Shown here: positions 23,140 through 35,052 of the stretch, piece by piece
How the letters are laid out: every line of letters begins with the position of its first letter
How positions within the stretch are numbered: the stretch's first letter is position 1
Origin: Bradysia coprophila
Lineage: Eukaryota > Arthropoda > Insecta > Diptera > Sciaridae
Assembly (NCBI RefSeq): GCF_014529535.1
Contig: NW_023503608.1
Coordinates: 10,218,501-10,282,500 of the forward strand
Direction: 5' to 3'
DNA length: 64,000 bases
The notes under the pieces: model-generated
The model's input: only the letters and a program-made list of their open reading frames with translations
Told to the model about the DNA's origin: nothing
Database searches by the model: none
Position numbers and translations under genes: made by a program

Positions 23140-23576
23140 TTTTAGCGATTTCTTCCCGTTTCGCCGATGAAAGGGGACTGTTTAATGACCTGGAAATATT
23201 TGCTCTTTGAATTATAAAGTTCCAGATTTGTATTTGATAACGCTTCAATTGTCGTAAGCTTCTGTGATTCTTTGAGACCAAAGAGACAGATGCTCCGGTG
23301 ATTTCTAAGAATTAATTATACAACTGAAAATGAATGGAATCGCTGAAGTGTTGCTAAAATAACTATTTCACTAAAATTTTGGTTTTGGTGATTTGACGTT
23401 TACTCATGTTACGATTTTAACGATGATTGTCTTCGTTGAACCATATTTGACTAAAATCAGGGTGGATGTCATTTGAATGTGAGTCTAAAAATGCAATTTC
23501 CAACCTTTTCCTGAGTTAAATACCACGATTTTCACAACAAAAGCTTTCAAGCGTAGGGGAGAAAGTGACTATTTAT

Positions 23577-24700
23577 TGGTAAGAAAATGAAAAATCAGCT
23601 TTTTTCCTATTAAAGCAACTGAAAGTTTATTTGGAACGTCTCCTCTTTTATTTATAACACTTCATGTTCAACCGGGCTATTCGATTTTCTATATTTTATC
23701 ACGTTTTTTCTCAGCATCAGCCGTTTTAGTTGAATCGTCGCCACTTTTCTCAACTTTACTTTTGACGCCACCACTTTTCTCGTTCGCACTTTTCTCTCCA
23801 CCGTTAGTTGTCTTTTTGTTGACTTTCGGATCACTGGTGGTACTTGCTTTGTTCGTTTTTTCCGTTTTGTTGGTAATTTCACAAGCTAACTGCTTTGCCT
23901 TTGTCAAGACCTCACGTATGGTGTTGGTGAGATTCTTAGGTTCGTTGAAGTTTTCTTTTGTGCCTGTTGTAAAATAAATTTATGAATTTGAAGGAAGTTG
24001 AACATTAACAGCAGGAAATTTCGGAAGTTTCAAGGTAGTTCTAACTAGCCTAACAGACCAAGTTTCTAAACATGAAAAACCGCTTCAACGAAAATGTATT
24101 GATAAAAATCAAGCCAATTGCTTCATCTGAATCACTTTAACTTCGCCACTACGCGACTACTAAAATCAGCAAAAAAATTGCTCAAAGTCCTAATGTCTCG
24201 TTAAATACTAACGCAGAAGGAAGTTAATTCAAGTTAACGATGCTGTCGGTCAGTCGAAAAGTAGTTCTACGAAACACACGATTTTTATGGAAAATTTGAT
24301 TTATTCGCAGTACCATCCGGAAAGTTTTCATTAAATGTTCAGCCCATACAACACAAACACGTTAAAAATTTATGAATATAGTTATTTGTTTACTGAGGGG
24401 AGAAAGTAGGAATTAGGAATTTCCAACAAGAGCAATGTTTGCGGCCAGAGCAGCGAGGGCCGTAATTTCGCTCGAGTTGGAATTTTCTTTTTTTTTTCTT
24501 TCATAGGTGAACACAACGTTCTTCATGTGTGCATGTTGTGTTTTGCCGTTTTTCTCCACGAAACAAAAACATCGATTTGCCATAACATTTTCGAAAACAT
24601 AAACAAAGTGACAGTTCGAATACGAAAAGTTCTATTTTCTCAACACGGACGGGAGAGAAAGGGCTGCACTTTTCTCACTAGAAATATCATTCGACCAGTC
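23577..24700. repeat. direct segmental duplication, copy B
   Basis: Partner of 16091-16900 (see that entry). It is longer because of extra sequence near 24190-24380. It carries the intact version of the Lys-rich exon and is therefore the likelier parent copy. Confidence 0.7.
23689..23963 (-). CDS. last exon of a Lys-rich protein (partial)
   Basis: On the minus strand an acceptor (TTTTACAACAG) is followed by an open stretch: TKENFNEPKNLTNTIREVLT, KAKQLACEITNKTEKTNKAS, then a low-complexity Lys/Ser/Asn/Glu tail ending EKKRDKI and TAG at 23689-23691. The exon begins in phase 1 (two bases complete a codon), so at least one upstream exon is needed; I could not locate it. The charged tail suggests a disordered, possibly nuclear, protein; function unknown. 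The duplicated copy at 16211 is broken. Confidence 0.4.
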
Positions 24701-25252
24701 GTCAAGAAACACATTTTTTTCGTGGCAAAACACAACGCGCACATGAAATAGTAATTTGTTCAACGAGAGAAAAAAAAGTTGGAAATTTCATTTTGTCGGG
24801 TGATTTGATCTGGCCAGAAACAACACACTCGAAGTGAAATTTCCAACTCTATTCTCTTGGTTAAAAAATAAATATTTCAAAAATTGGCCATCATCGTTAA
24901 GTACGAAGGAAATTTTATAATAGAGAAAATATTTGTGTCTAAGTTCCCGGCCACAGCTAATATCTCAAGGTGTGAATCTCTTTGACAAATTCAATATCAT
25001 TTGATAGTGCGCTGTTCAAAACAATCTGACTGCAGCCGAATTCGAAAGGAAAAATCTTTGTTTTTGTATTTTTTTCAACATTTTTATTCTACTTTACAAT
25101 GCCGGACATTCCATATAATTTTATGTAACAATCAAAATTGGGAAATTAGATGGCCTTTTAAGCGCACACTTTATTGGAACAGTCAAAAGATTGAGTGAAC
25201 AGTGCAAATTCATGTGATTGGCTGCCCGAATTTTCGATTTTCGTCTAAATTA
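24700..25252. other. no gene seen
   Basis: Intergenic DNA up to the 3' end of the Tid gene. No supported coding or RNA feature. Confidence 0.4.
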
Positions 25253-27681
25253 TTATGCGTCCCGAAATGGACCTAACTTTGATTTTAATCGCGCCTCTTC
25301 CTCAAACCTTCGTTCATTTTCCTGCTCAGCTAATTTTTTGTACACTAATTCCCTCTCGTAATCTAAGTCCAGCGACTGTCTTGAGGAGGCATAAAAAATT
25401 CCGCAAGCTACAAGAAAAACGCCAACGAAAAAGTAAAACTTTGAATCGCCCAACTGTTCTTTCTGATATTCAACAGTGTCTGTCGGATCGTGCTCACTGT
25501 AACTATCCCTATCTTTTGACCGTTGCGTATATTTATCGGACATACTACCATCAGCTGACTTACCATCGGTTTTATGTGTGATGCCCATTATTTGACCGGG
25601 AGTGTTTTCTTCGAGTTCAGCGTACGCCTATTAATTCATCGAGGAAATTCGGTTAATTGAAAAAAATGTAAAAAAAATTTAATGAAACAGAAATCTACCT
25701 GCAGCAATGCCTTCTGTTCTTGCGTCAATTTTTTCGGAATTGTAATTTTCAAGTCAATGTAATGATTGCCCTGTCCATGCGAATTAACTCGTTTCAATCC
25801 TTTTCCACTTAAATTAATCTTCGTATGGGATGATGTGCCAGGCATAATCTGCAATGTAGTGTCACAACCGCTATCATTTCCGTTGCTAATTAATTTATAT
25901 TGCTAACATTACCTGAATGGTTTGATCTTCGTAGACGCCTTGTACTCGTATTGTTCCACCTAATATTGCTTGCGATAACGAAATTTCAGCGTCTGTATGC
26001 ACATCAGCGCCGTCCCGACGGAAATATCTGCTTTTTTCCACCCTGTAAGAATGAAACATCCAGCTGAGCTACTGTTCCATTGTTCGTATATAACTTATTC
26101 AGATTTACTTGAATGTGATGAATATTTCTTTGCGTCCAACTGCCATTCGTACTGTCTGCCCATTCTCAACACCAGCCGGTACAGGAACAGTGATTTTTTT
26201 ACGTTGCACCTACAAAAACGTAATTTTAAAGTCGAACTTTCAGCGAAAACGAACGACCGAATTACCGATTGACCTTTACCATCACATTCATTGCATGGAT
26301 ACTTAATAAACTGCCGGGAGCCCTGGCAATATCGACCTGAAAATGGTGGAAATATTAGTAAATATTAGGAAAACGCTGCAGATGAGTAACGTAATTACAT
26401 GTCGATCGCATAACGAACGGTCCGGTTGAAATTGTTTCCATTCCCGTTCCATTGCAATATTGACAATGGCTAGGTTTTGTACCCGGTTCACACCTCGATC
26501 CAGCACATTTCGGACACGTGTCGACAATATTTATATTAATATCCTTATTAACACCCCGAGCTGCCTGAGAAAATGTTAAATTCATCACGATCTCCTGAGC
26601 TGCACCAAAACCAAATTGTGAATCCGAAAAGTCGTCGAAAGCCTTGCTACCAAAATTGGCGTCGCCGAAAATTTTCCGGAACAATTCCTCCGGATCTACG
26701 GTTGATCGGAATTGCCAATTTTGCGCGAATCCTTGTGGTCCTCTGGGTCCTCCACCACCACCAGCTCTACCCATTTGCTCGGACGTTTGACCGTACGTAT
26801 CATATTCGCGACGTTTCGTTTCGTCACTTAGCACTTCGTACGCTTCGGACACTTCCTGGAATTTCTTACTGGCGTCTGGATCCTCTTTATTCGTGTCGGG
26901 GTGATACTTTTTGGCTAATTCATAGTATGATTTCTTAATGTCCTTCGCGGAACTGTTCTTCGACACTCCCAATATTTGGTAATAGTCTTTTTGGTAGAGT
27001 GTACTCGACGAATGAATGAATTTGTGGGTGGTATGAAGCGCTGAAATGAAAATTATTTGATTTATTACCAGTATTAAGTCCACACCTTCGTAAACGGTCG
27101 TTCTTCACCGATGACCTCTAGTCGCAAATGGGTGACTTATTTAATCAATAAATCAGTTCAATTCAAGAAGAATCACTTTTTAAGTCACTCCTTATCAAAA
27201 ACATCAAATTATTGTGCGACAACACAAAACAATTTTAGAAAAATACTCTTTAGCAGCCCGAAGCGATGTTCTCATGCAACTCCCGAAGAAATTATGAAAC
27301 ATTTTCGTCTAAACGTTGAGGTTATGTTAAAATTTTAAGATGAAAAGTAACACTCGAAATCACATAGAACACTCCGAATTGAAACGGAAAAGCCTGTGAC
27401 CATCCTCGAAATGATATCCACATTAATGTCAAAGCAAATAACAAGGACACAACAGCTACACTAACACAGAACGAAATGAAAATAGTTAGCAACCACATCC
27501 TGATCTCACCTGAATTGGTTTTGGTTTTAGTTAAGATAGATTTGCCATACAAGCTATTTGAGTGGGTGCAACTGTCACAAACACTAAACGCTCGCACTGA
27601 GGACGTTTGAATAGTTCTGGAACCCAGAAACTTTAAGTTATTTGAACTCAAAATTCCGACAAGCGACCGTGTTGCGGCCAT
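25253..27681 (-). CDS. l(2)tid: mitochondrial Hsp40 (Tid56/DNAJA3)
   Basis: Exons on the minus strand: 27510-27681, 26399-27040, 26266-26336, 26109-26209, 25913-26042, 25699-25848 and 25253-25627. All phases fit, giving 546 aa. Start ATG at 27681 begins a Ser/Arg-rich import leader (MAATRSLVG...). Then a J domain ([20 protein letters not shown] with the HPD triad in KKYHPDTN), a Gly-rich linker, a four-motif zinc domain ([32 protein letters not shown]), and the substrate domain ([20 protein letters not shown]). It activates mitochondrial Hsp70 ATPase in the matrix. The last exon runs past the usual end ([16 protein letters not shown]) into about 95 further residues with a hydrophobic span ([18 protein letters not shown]) and a charged helical tail. 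A GTAAGT donor lies exactly after the conserved end, so a second splice form is possible. Confidence 0.93.
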
Positions 27682-27745
27682 ACTTTTGATTGAAAGACTG
27701 ACAACAGGGTTGGACAAAATTCCCTGCTAGTGACAGCGCAATGAC
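27682..27745. promoter_or_regulatory. bidirectional promoter region, Tid / HINT
   Basis: The first ATG of the minus-strand Tid and the first ATG of the plus-strand HINT frame are only 64 bp apart (188 bp to the HINT leader ATG at 27869). The start sites must overlap or sit inside the reading frames. No TATA box is visible. Both genes have mitochondrial products or isoforms, which fits shared control; co-regulation is inferred. Confidence 0.5.
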
Positions 27746-28422
<677 letters not shown>

Positions 28423-28677
28423 ATTTCTATTTTTACAAGTCTTACAACTTTTGTGATAAAGTCACGGAAATGAAGGAATGAAAAAATGTGAATAAACATT
28501 TCAGTAAGTTTTTCTTCTTTTTTTATTGTAGTTTGTTGTGTTGCTGGTCTGGACTTTAACTTTATTTTTATTTAAGTCAGCTGTTTTTCGTGAATTTGAG
28601 GAGTTCGTGTCATTGATATTTTGCGCTTTATACGGTTTTGTTGTAAAGACGGATTGAAGAGAGAGAATTTCAAAGGA
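28423..28677. other. HINT 3' flank
   Basis: Carries GTGAATAAACATTTC near 28489, a plausible polyadenylation signal for HINT, then AT-rich DNA up to the fold-back. Confidence 0.4.
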
Positions 28678-29626
28678 GGGATTCTTTTGAAAAACAACCT
28701 ACCGAAATCGGACGCATTTTCCAGTCGACTTTTTTATATGTGCCTAGAAAGGACTTCGACCCTAGAACTCAAAACCACTTTCAAAAAATTTCTGCGAAGC
28801 TTTTGTGACTGGTGAAAGGTGATCAAAAACCGAAAACTTGCACTTTTCTTACCAAAATTTCTCCGGGTACACGAGCCGTACATGGTCTTGTGGGGTGTCA
28901 TTACAAAGGTAATCACATGTACTATTGAGCCGAATACAGACTCATTGGTTTTAAAATTAATCCACACTGAAATATGTGCAGTTGAAGTTTTCAACCGAAA
29001 ACTTGCACTTTTCTTACCAATATTTCTCCAGTTACATCAGGCGTACATGGTGATGTTGGGTATCATTTGAAAGGTAATTTTATGTGCTTTTGGGCCAAAT
29101 AGGGTCTTATGGGGTTTGGATGCATATGCGATGAAATATGAGAAGTTGAAATGTTTAGGTGCCCATATTTCATCGAATATGCATCCAAACCCCATAAGAC
29201 CCTATTTGGCCCAAAAGCACATAAAATTACCTTTCAAATGATACCCCACATCACCATGTACGCCTCATGTAACTGGAGAAATATTGGTAAGAAAAGTGCA
29301 AGTTTTCGGTTGAAAACTTCAACTGCACATATTTCAGTGTGGATTAATTTTAAAACCAATTAGTCTGTATTCGGCTCAATAGTACATGTGATTACCTTTG
29401 TAATGACACCCCACAAGACCATGTACGGCTCGTGTACCCGGAGAAATTTTGGTAAGAAAAGTGCAAGTTTTCGGTTTTTGATCACCTTTCACCAGTCACA
29501 AAAGCTTCGAAGAAATTTTTTGAAAGTGGTTTTGGGTTCTAGGGTCGAAGTCCTTTCTAGGCACATATAAAAAAGTCCACTGGAAAATGCGTCCGATTTC
29601 GGTAGGCTGTTTTTCAAAAGAATCCC
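28678..29626. mobile_element. 949-bp fold-back element (long inverted repeat)
   Basis: Arms of about 460 bp (28678-29140 and 29164-29626) are near-perfect reverse complements around a 23-bp loop at 29141-29163. Each arm also contains a tandem pair of a block starting ACCGAAAACTTGCACTTTTC and ending CGTACATGG, about 180 bp apart. The open frames across it are shadows of the palindrome. Transcription through it would give a long hairpin RNA. Confidence 0.9.
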
Positions 29627-30320
29627 TCAAAGAGATTTTCAAATTTTGATCGGTTGGCATCTGTCTTACTCACTCTAACTGAACAGGCAAAGCACCAAGC
29701 ATAGTAATAGAATTGAAATACAGCAGTAAGTCACACCAGTGTACCAGGTATTTTCACTGCTTTGAAGGCACGCGGTTAGAGTAAGAGCTACAATTACTGC
29801 CTTGCCAACATACAAAATCCCACTTATGTAACTAAGCTGTTACTGCTGGTCCCCTCCGTTTCTCTCATTTCAAACAGCAAATTAGAGAAATGTAGAAGAA
29901 CAGCTTAGATATGAAAGTGGGATTTTTTACGTGTGTAACAGTATAGTCAATATTCTACTCTTGTGACAGCTGCCTATTCTTGACATCAGATGAGAATAGG
30001 TACAACGGTATCATCGTTTTCACACTAGATTCATGAAGCAAATACAGAAATCCCTTTGTTCCCAGTCTACGTCGAACAGAGAAGTTAGCACTAACTTAGT
30101 GTCACTAAGACAACTTGAAGTTTGATTAAATTCCTAAGATGAAGGCTATAAGAAATTGGATTTAAAAAAAAAATAAAAACGCTTTTTACGGTGCAGAATT
30201 ACAGTAAAAAGCTTTTGCAATGAAGTTGAGTTAACCAGAACAATTTATTTCATCATAAAGTTTTTGGTTTAACAAAATGATTTCTACAACAATCGTGACG
30301 AATTTTCTTCAGCTTTCTCT
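29627..30320. other. non-coding, one short inverted repeat
   Basis: No gene seen. An imperfect inverted repeat spans about 29817-29922, with ends AATCCCACTTATGTAACTAA and its near complement ending GTGGGATT. It is MITE-like. Confidence 0.4.
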
Positions 30321-30371
30321 TCACTTTCAACATCCTAGTGTTCCATCTTGTGACATGCATCGACAGTTGCA
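30321..30371 (-). pseudogene. relic of the ancestral metallothionein C-terminus behind the stop
   Basis: Read in the same frame past the TAA, the minus strand gives CNCRCMSQDGTLGC, a stop, K, stop. This aligns codon for codon with the intact end of the gene at 45886 (CNCPCKSQDNGKEGCCK). The reading frame is therefore preserved but closed by nonsense changes. Confidence 0.7.
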
Positions 30372-31228
30372 TTAAGCGTTGCATTTGCAGCCAGTTCCAC
30401 ATTTCTCTTTAGCATCACATTTACAGTTGGTTCCACATTGGCATTGAGCAGCGCATTTGCAGCCAGTTCCACATTTTTCTTGAACATCGCATTCACAGCT
30501 AGGTCCACATTGACATTGAGCATCGCATTTACAATCAGTTCCACATTTTTCTTGAGCATTGCATTTGCAGCCAACTCCACACTTGCATTGATCGCCGCAT
30601 TTACAGGCGGTTGCACATTTGCAGCCAGCTCCACACTTGCATTGACCATCGCAATTACATCCTGCTACACACTTAGACTGACCATCGCAATTACATCCTG
30701 CTCCACACTTACATTGACCATCGCACTTGCAGCCAGTTCCACACTTGCAGCCAGTTCCACACTTGCATTGACCATCGCATTTACATCCTGCTCCACACTT
30801 ACATTGACTATCGCATTTACAATCAGTTCCACATTTCTCTTGAGCATTGCATTTGCAGCCAACTCCACACTTGCATTGATCACCGCATTTACAGGCAGTT
30901 GCGCATTTGCAGCCAGCTCCACACTTGCATTGATCATCGCAATTACATCCTGCTCCACACTTGCATTGATCATCGCATCTGCATCCTGCTTCACACTTAC
31001 ATTGACCATCACATTTACAGCCACTTCCGCACTTGATTTGTGCATCGCATTTACAGGTGGTTCCACACTTGCATTGTGCATCGCAGTTACAGGCAGTTTT
31101 ACACTTACATTGAGCATCTATTTTAAAAGATTAATTCAAATTTAGTTAACGATTTAGTTGATGTTTTTCATTGGAAAATCGTCTCAATGAAAATAATACT
31201 CACTTGTTCCACAACCTTTGCAAGCCAT
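30372..31228 (-). CDS. giant metallothionein, 256 aa
   Basis: Exons 31204-31228 (25 nt, MACKGCGT) and 30372-31117; a phase-1 intron with GTGAGT donor and TAG acceptor joins them. The protein is built almost entirely of 12-residue units of the type KCGAGCKCDGQC, so about a third of residues are Cys, with no aromatic residues or introns inside the array. A block beginning KCATACKCGDQC occurs twice, 288 nt (96 codons) apart, showing block duplication. It opens like Drosophila MtnB (43 aa, M-C-KGCGTNC) but is six times longer. It presumably binds many Cu/Zn/Cd ions in the cytosol. The TAA stop replaces a Gln codon, and the ancestral C-terminus persists as a relic at 30321-30371. Confidence 0.92.
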
Positions 31229-31338
31229 CGTGATTTTAATTCTTTTTTATTTTATTGAGAAATTAAAGCAATAAGAAAATTGATTTCCGTACAGCAGAAG
31301 CTCTGTTTGATTAATGACAACTTTTCCAATCGTAGTCG

Positions 31339-31484
31339 TTTATATACCAAAAATAATTTTCAATTTATCGACGGTAAAAACGTTGAGCGGTGTGCACTAT
31401 TCTATTCGAGATATGAAAACCGTATACGTTGGTGCTGACTGCAAAGATAAGATTTTTGTTGAACTGAAACGTATCATGTGTGCA
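31339..31484 (-). promoter_or_regulatory. metal-responsive promoter module of the 256-aa metallothionein
   Basis: On the minus strand: two TGCACAC cores (plus-strand GTGTGCA at 31390-31396 and 31478-31484), matching the MTF-1 metal response element TGCRCNC, then a TATA box GGTATATAAACGAC near 31334-31347. The segment between the two cores (ATCTTTGCAGTCAGCACCAA) is shared with the other three metallothionein genes. Confidence 0.75.
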
Positions 31485-33880
31485 AAATAAACAAACTGAG
31501 GAAAAGTACCAATGATGCAACAGATTGATCACCACACTAATTATGCTCTTATTAACACGGATATCGGAAGATGAAGGTGGAACATTAGCGATTTGTTTAA
31601 GCATTAGTCAAATGTTCACATTCGTAAGTTATTGATGACGATGGTGTATCTTTCGTATCAGAATGGGAAACAACCTTTCATTCTCAAGAAACATTCGAAA
31701 CCAAAACGGTTCCAAAAATACGTCTACACACGATTTTTTCTTCTTTTTCTTAACCTTTTAGAAACGGCAACCTTATCACAACAAAATAATTAAATCTACT
31801 ACTTCGTTGTGTAGGGTTATCTTCCTAGTGTATTTGATGCAGAATCTATTACTTCAATATTTTTACACATTCCGATATATAAGTGGACACTAGCTAGCGC
31901 TTATCAATTTTATTTATGTCGTTGTCGAAAGCTGATTACTAAAAAGGTAAGATTCATATTCTCCTCGCCATATTCATCATTCGCAAAAAAATTAGTAAAA
32001 TTTGGAGAACTTGAACGTCCGTTAATTTTGCAGATATTTTGCAATATCTCTGATTAATTGATCTTGAAATATTGCAATGAAAAGGCCAATTCTATTTTTG
32101 TTTATAATTTTATTTCAGTCTATATACTTTTTACACAGTTTAACTAAAATCGAATCAAAGTCTAACATACCAATGGACTAAAGGGAGTAATTCCGACTAT
32201 GAAAATTAACATTTTTATTTCTTTATTTCCATAGTTTTATTTATCTAACGAAAGAGATGAAACCAAATGTGGAATATTGTCCATATAATTTTTCTCAATT
32301 AACGTCTCTAAAAGTACACAAATGGGCTTTGATATGAATGGTCGACACTAGCAATTTGTTTGCTATTATCTTTTTCTTCTTTTTTGCATTACATCAATCT
32401 TCCACTTACGACCGGTAGGATGCCAAAATAAATTGTCTAAACTTAAATTGCAAAACTAGGGACTTGGGTAAAAACTTAGTCTGTAGTTGAATAAATAGTG
32501 AAAGTTCGTTTTAAGAGCTTCTGCGGTTTCAATTTCAATTAATTTTTTAGTTTTAAGTTTTTAAGTAGTGAAGTAATGTAATCAAGAGTCATTGCAAAAC
32601 TTTAAGAAACTATTTTGACTATGCATCTGATTTTATTTTATTTGATTATGTGGTTAGTTAGTTTACTTTATTTCGGTTTGCGGATGAGTACAAATGTATT
32701 TCGTTTTCATTTAGATTATAATTTTCTTTATTTAACGTTATTTGCTAAAATTTCTTATTATCATTTCGTTTATAAGTTTTTAGTTTCTGTTCGGTTCTAT
32801 TTAAATGGAAAAGCAATACAAATTACAGAAATTCGGAATTGATTATAGATTGTTTTTACATTATATTTTAAACGCACGTTGTTCGATAAATAATTTAGGG
32901 ACTGTGCTAGTTATTCTGGTATTATCAGACTGTGGTAAATTAGATTTTGTTTTAAACATTCATGGACCGATAAATATTTTTTTTAAACAAAAATAAAAAG
33001 GAAATATTAGTCGGTTTGGTACTTCCACTTCAAGTTACATTGACAATTTATACGCTGCAAGAGGCGGATAGCCGAATGATATGTTTAAATGAAATCTTCT
33101 GACAATGAGGTTCCATAATTTATGTGATTCGTTGCAGGTCTGTAAGTGTCTAATTACTTCAGATAGACGTGGAATTTTTTGTCTTTAAAATCTTCAGAAA
33201 TTAAAAAAGGACGCTTGAAACCTCAAAATTTTTGAAAAAATCCTTTGAAATTCCAGAGCAAATTATTTTATGTTTGGGGACATCACTAGCAAAACTGTCT
33301 TTTAGTAAAATAATACTTGTCTAGGGAATTCCGCAATTCTCCGCCCCTCGTAGTCACATTATATTCCGATCTTCTCTTTCCTTCTTTATCTAACTTCTCA
33401 TTTCAAAACATCCATTCATTTTCAAGTGGGACTGTGCAAGATCCGTAACTTGATAATTAATTACATTGTAATCAGAAACATTAAATTCGTTATACAACAC
33501 TTACAATAATCATTTTTGGTATTTACGATGTGCAAATACGTTTATCAACAATTAATAATTCCCATCCGCTACCCATATTTAACATTCAAGGCATTACATT
33601 GACCAATTCTACATTTCGACCAATTATGTTTGATTGAACTGGTCCCTGCTCAATATGATTCAAAAGAATTTTAACAAACTGAAAACAGTTTTGTCACTCC
33701 TACAAACTTTCATTTCATTCAGGGACTTCTCAATAAATTCTTCACCATCCTCAACGACAATCTTATCACGGAATAATCACTGCAACTGTTACTTTCATCA
33801 GAAGTTCTTCAAACTTTAGATAAAATCATTATCGCTCTTATGATAATTCTGTACGTAGTACAGTGCGTCATACCAATGGT
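31485..33880. other. no gene seen
   Basis: Very AT-rich intergenic DNA between the first two metallothionein genes. Open frames near 32615-32996 are Leu/Phe/Tyr-rich translations of AT-rich sequence without splice or family support. Confidence 0.4.
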
Positions 33881-33900
33881 ATTCTTCAGTTTGTTTATTT

Positions 33901-34060
33901 TGCACACAAGCACTCATATGACACTGTTGACTTGAACAAAAATTATTATCTTTGCCGTCAGCATCAACATACTGTTTCCATATCTTTCGAATAGAAGTAA
34001 TGCACATGCACACATTGCAACGTTCCCGGAGTCAATAGCTGGAATCTGGCTTTAGTAATT
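33901..34060 (+). promoter_or_regulatory. metal-responsive promoter module of the 42-aa metallothionein
   Basis: TGCACAC at 33901-33907 and again at 34007-34013, the second preceded by a near match TGCACAT at 34001-34007. The stretch between (ATCTTTGCCGTCAGCATCAA) matches the other genes of the family. The TATA position is degraded here (TAGTAATTAAACGAT near 34052 instead of TAGTATATAAACGAC). Confidence 0.7.
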
Positions 34061-34165
34061 AAACGATAACGATCACAAAAGTTGTCCTTAGTGTACTGCT
34101 GTACGTACATCAACTTGTGTATTCCTTTAAACTCATAAGATAAAAACGAAAGAAATAAAATCATA

Positions 34166-34373
34166 ATGACTTGCAAATGTTGTGGAACAAGTGAGTACAT
34201 TTTCACTGAAACGATTTATTGAATAATATCCATTCAGAACCTAACTTTGCATTAATCTATTTGAAACAGATTGTCAATGCAATTGTGGAACTAGCTGTAA
34301 ATGCAAGTGTGATCCTGATTGTAAGTGTGACGCCCAACGCAGTAAATGTTTGAGCAAGTCACAAGATCATTGA
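34166..34373 (+). CDS. metallothionein, MtnB type, truncated C-terminus
   Basis: Exons 34166-34190 (MTCKCCGT) and 34270-34373 give 42 aa. The second exon reads NCQCNCGTSCKCKCDPDCKC, then DAQRSKCLSKSQDH and TGA. The size matches fly MtnB. After the TGA the frame continues AAA GAA GGA TGT TGC AAG TGA, which is the KEGCCK ending of the paralogue at 45886, so a GGA to TGA change has removed the last two Cys. Weak TATA but both metal-response cores are kept. Likely still translated, with reduced or altered metal binding. Confidence 0.85.
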
Positions 34374-34394
34374 AAAGAAGGATGTTGCAAGTGA

Positions 34395-35052
34395 AGAGAT
34401 GACTCAAGAAAATGCGTTTACGATTGTTGATGGAATCACTTTGTTACACAAAACTTTACGAACAAATAAATTCATTTGGTCAGTTCAACTTCTTTCAACT
34501 TTTTAGTTTCGATATGTTTGTTCCAATAAATTTACTTTTTATTCTATAAATCTTCTCTCTGTCGATGAAAGATTGTTGATAAACTATTGAAACATCCGTA
34601 AATATAACACTTATTGTTTTACACAATTTCTCCTATATCAAGGCCTTAAGCTTAGCAATACCAGTTGTGGTTGAATACAAAATCTATTTGTGTTAAATGC
34701 TTACATTTTCAATAATATCTCAAAGTAATTTACCCTTTCAGAAGCCACAAGCGTTAACACGACACAGTCATTAATTCTGTTAAATATTTCTTCTGATCAA
34801 AGTATCGCGTCGTGTTGAATACAAAATTTTTTGCAATACAAGAGGACATTAGCTAAAAGCTCATCGCTTATTTTATGTCGTGGTCGATAGCCGTTTCTGA
34901 AAGGTTAATTTAGTAAAGCTTCATTTGATGAGCACGGTCCTATATATGAAGCATTGTTCGAAGCTATGATCGACTCTGGTGGTGAAAGCTGTAATAAATC
35001 GAAAGTCTTTGTTAGACATGTTCCATAGTTAGATTAAAAAGTTGTCGAAAAA
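34395..35052. other. no gene seen
   Basis: 3' flank of the 42-aa metallothionein (AATAAATTC near 34465) and AT-rich DNA up to the 3' end of the EB-module gene. Confidence 0.4.

Noticed and set aside
28678-29626. Several 60-86 residue frames on both strands
   Set aside because: Mirror translations of the fold-back arms; the same peptide appears from both arms.
30438-31145. Open frame of 235 residues on the plus strand and its minus-strand companions
   Set aside because: Shadows of the 256-aa metallothionein array; the Cys-rich frame spliced to MACKGCGT is the real one.
32615-32996. Hydrophobic frames suggestive of a membrane protein or mitochondrial insert
   Set aside because: Phe/Leu/Tyr content is what very AT-rich DNA gives; no mitochondrial gene motif or splice structure was recognised.
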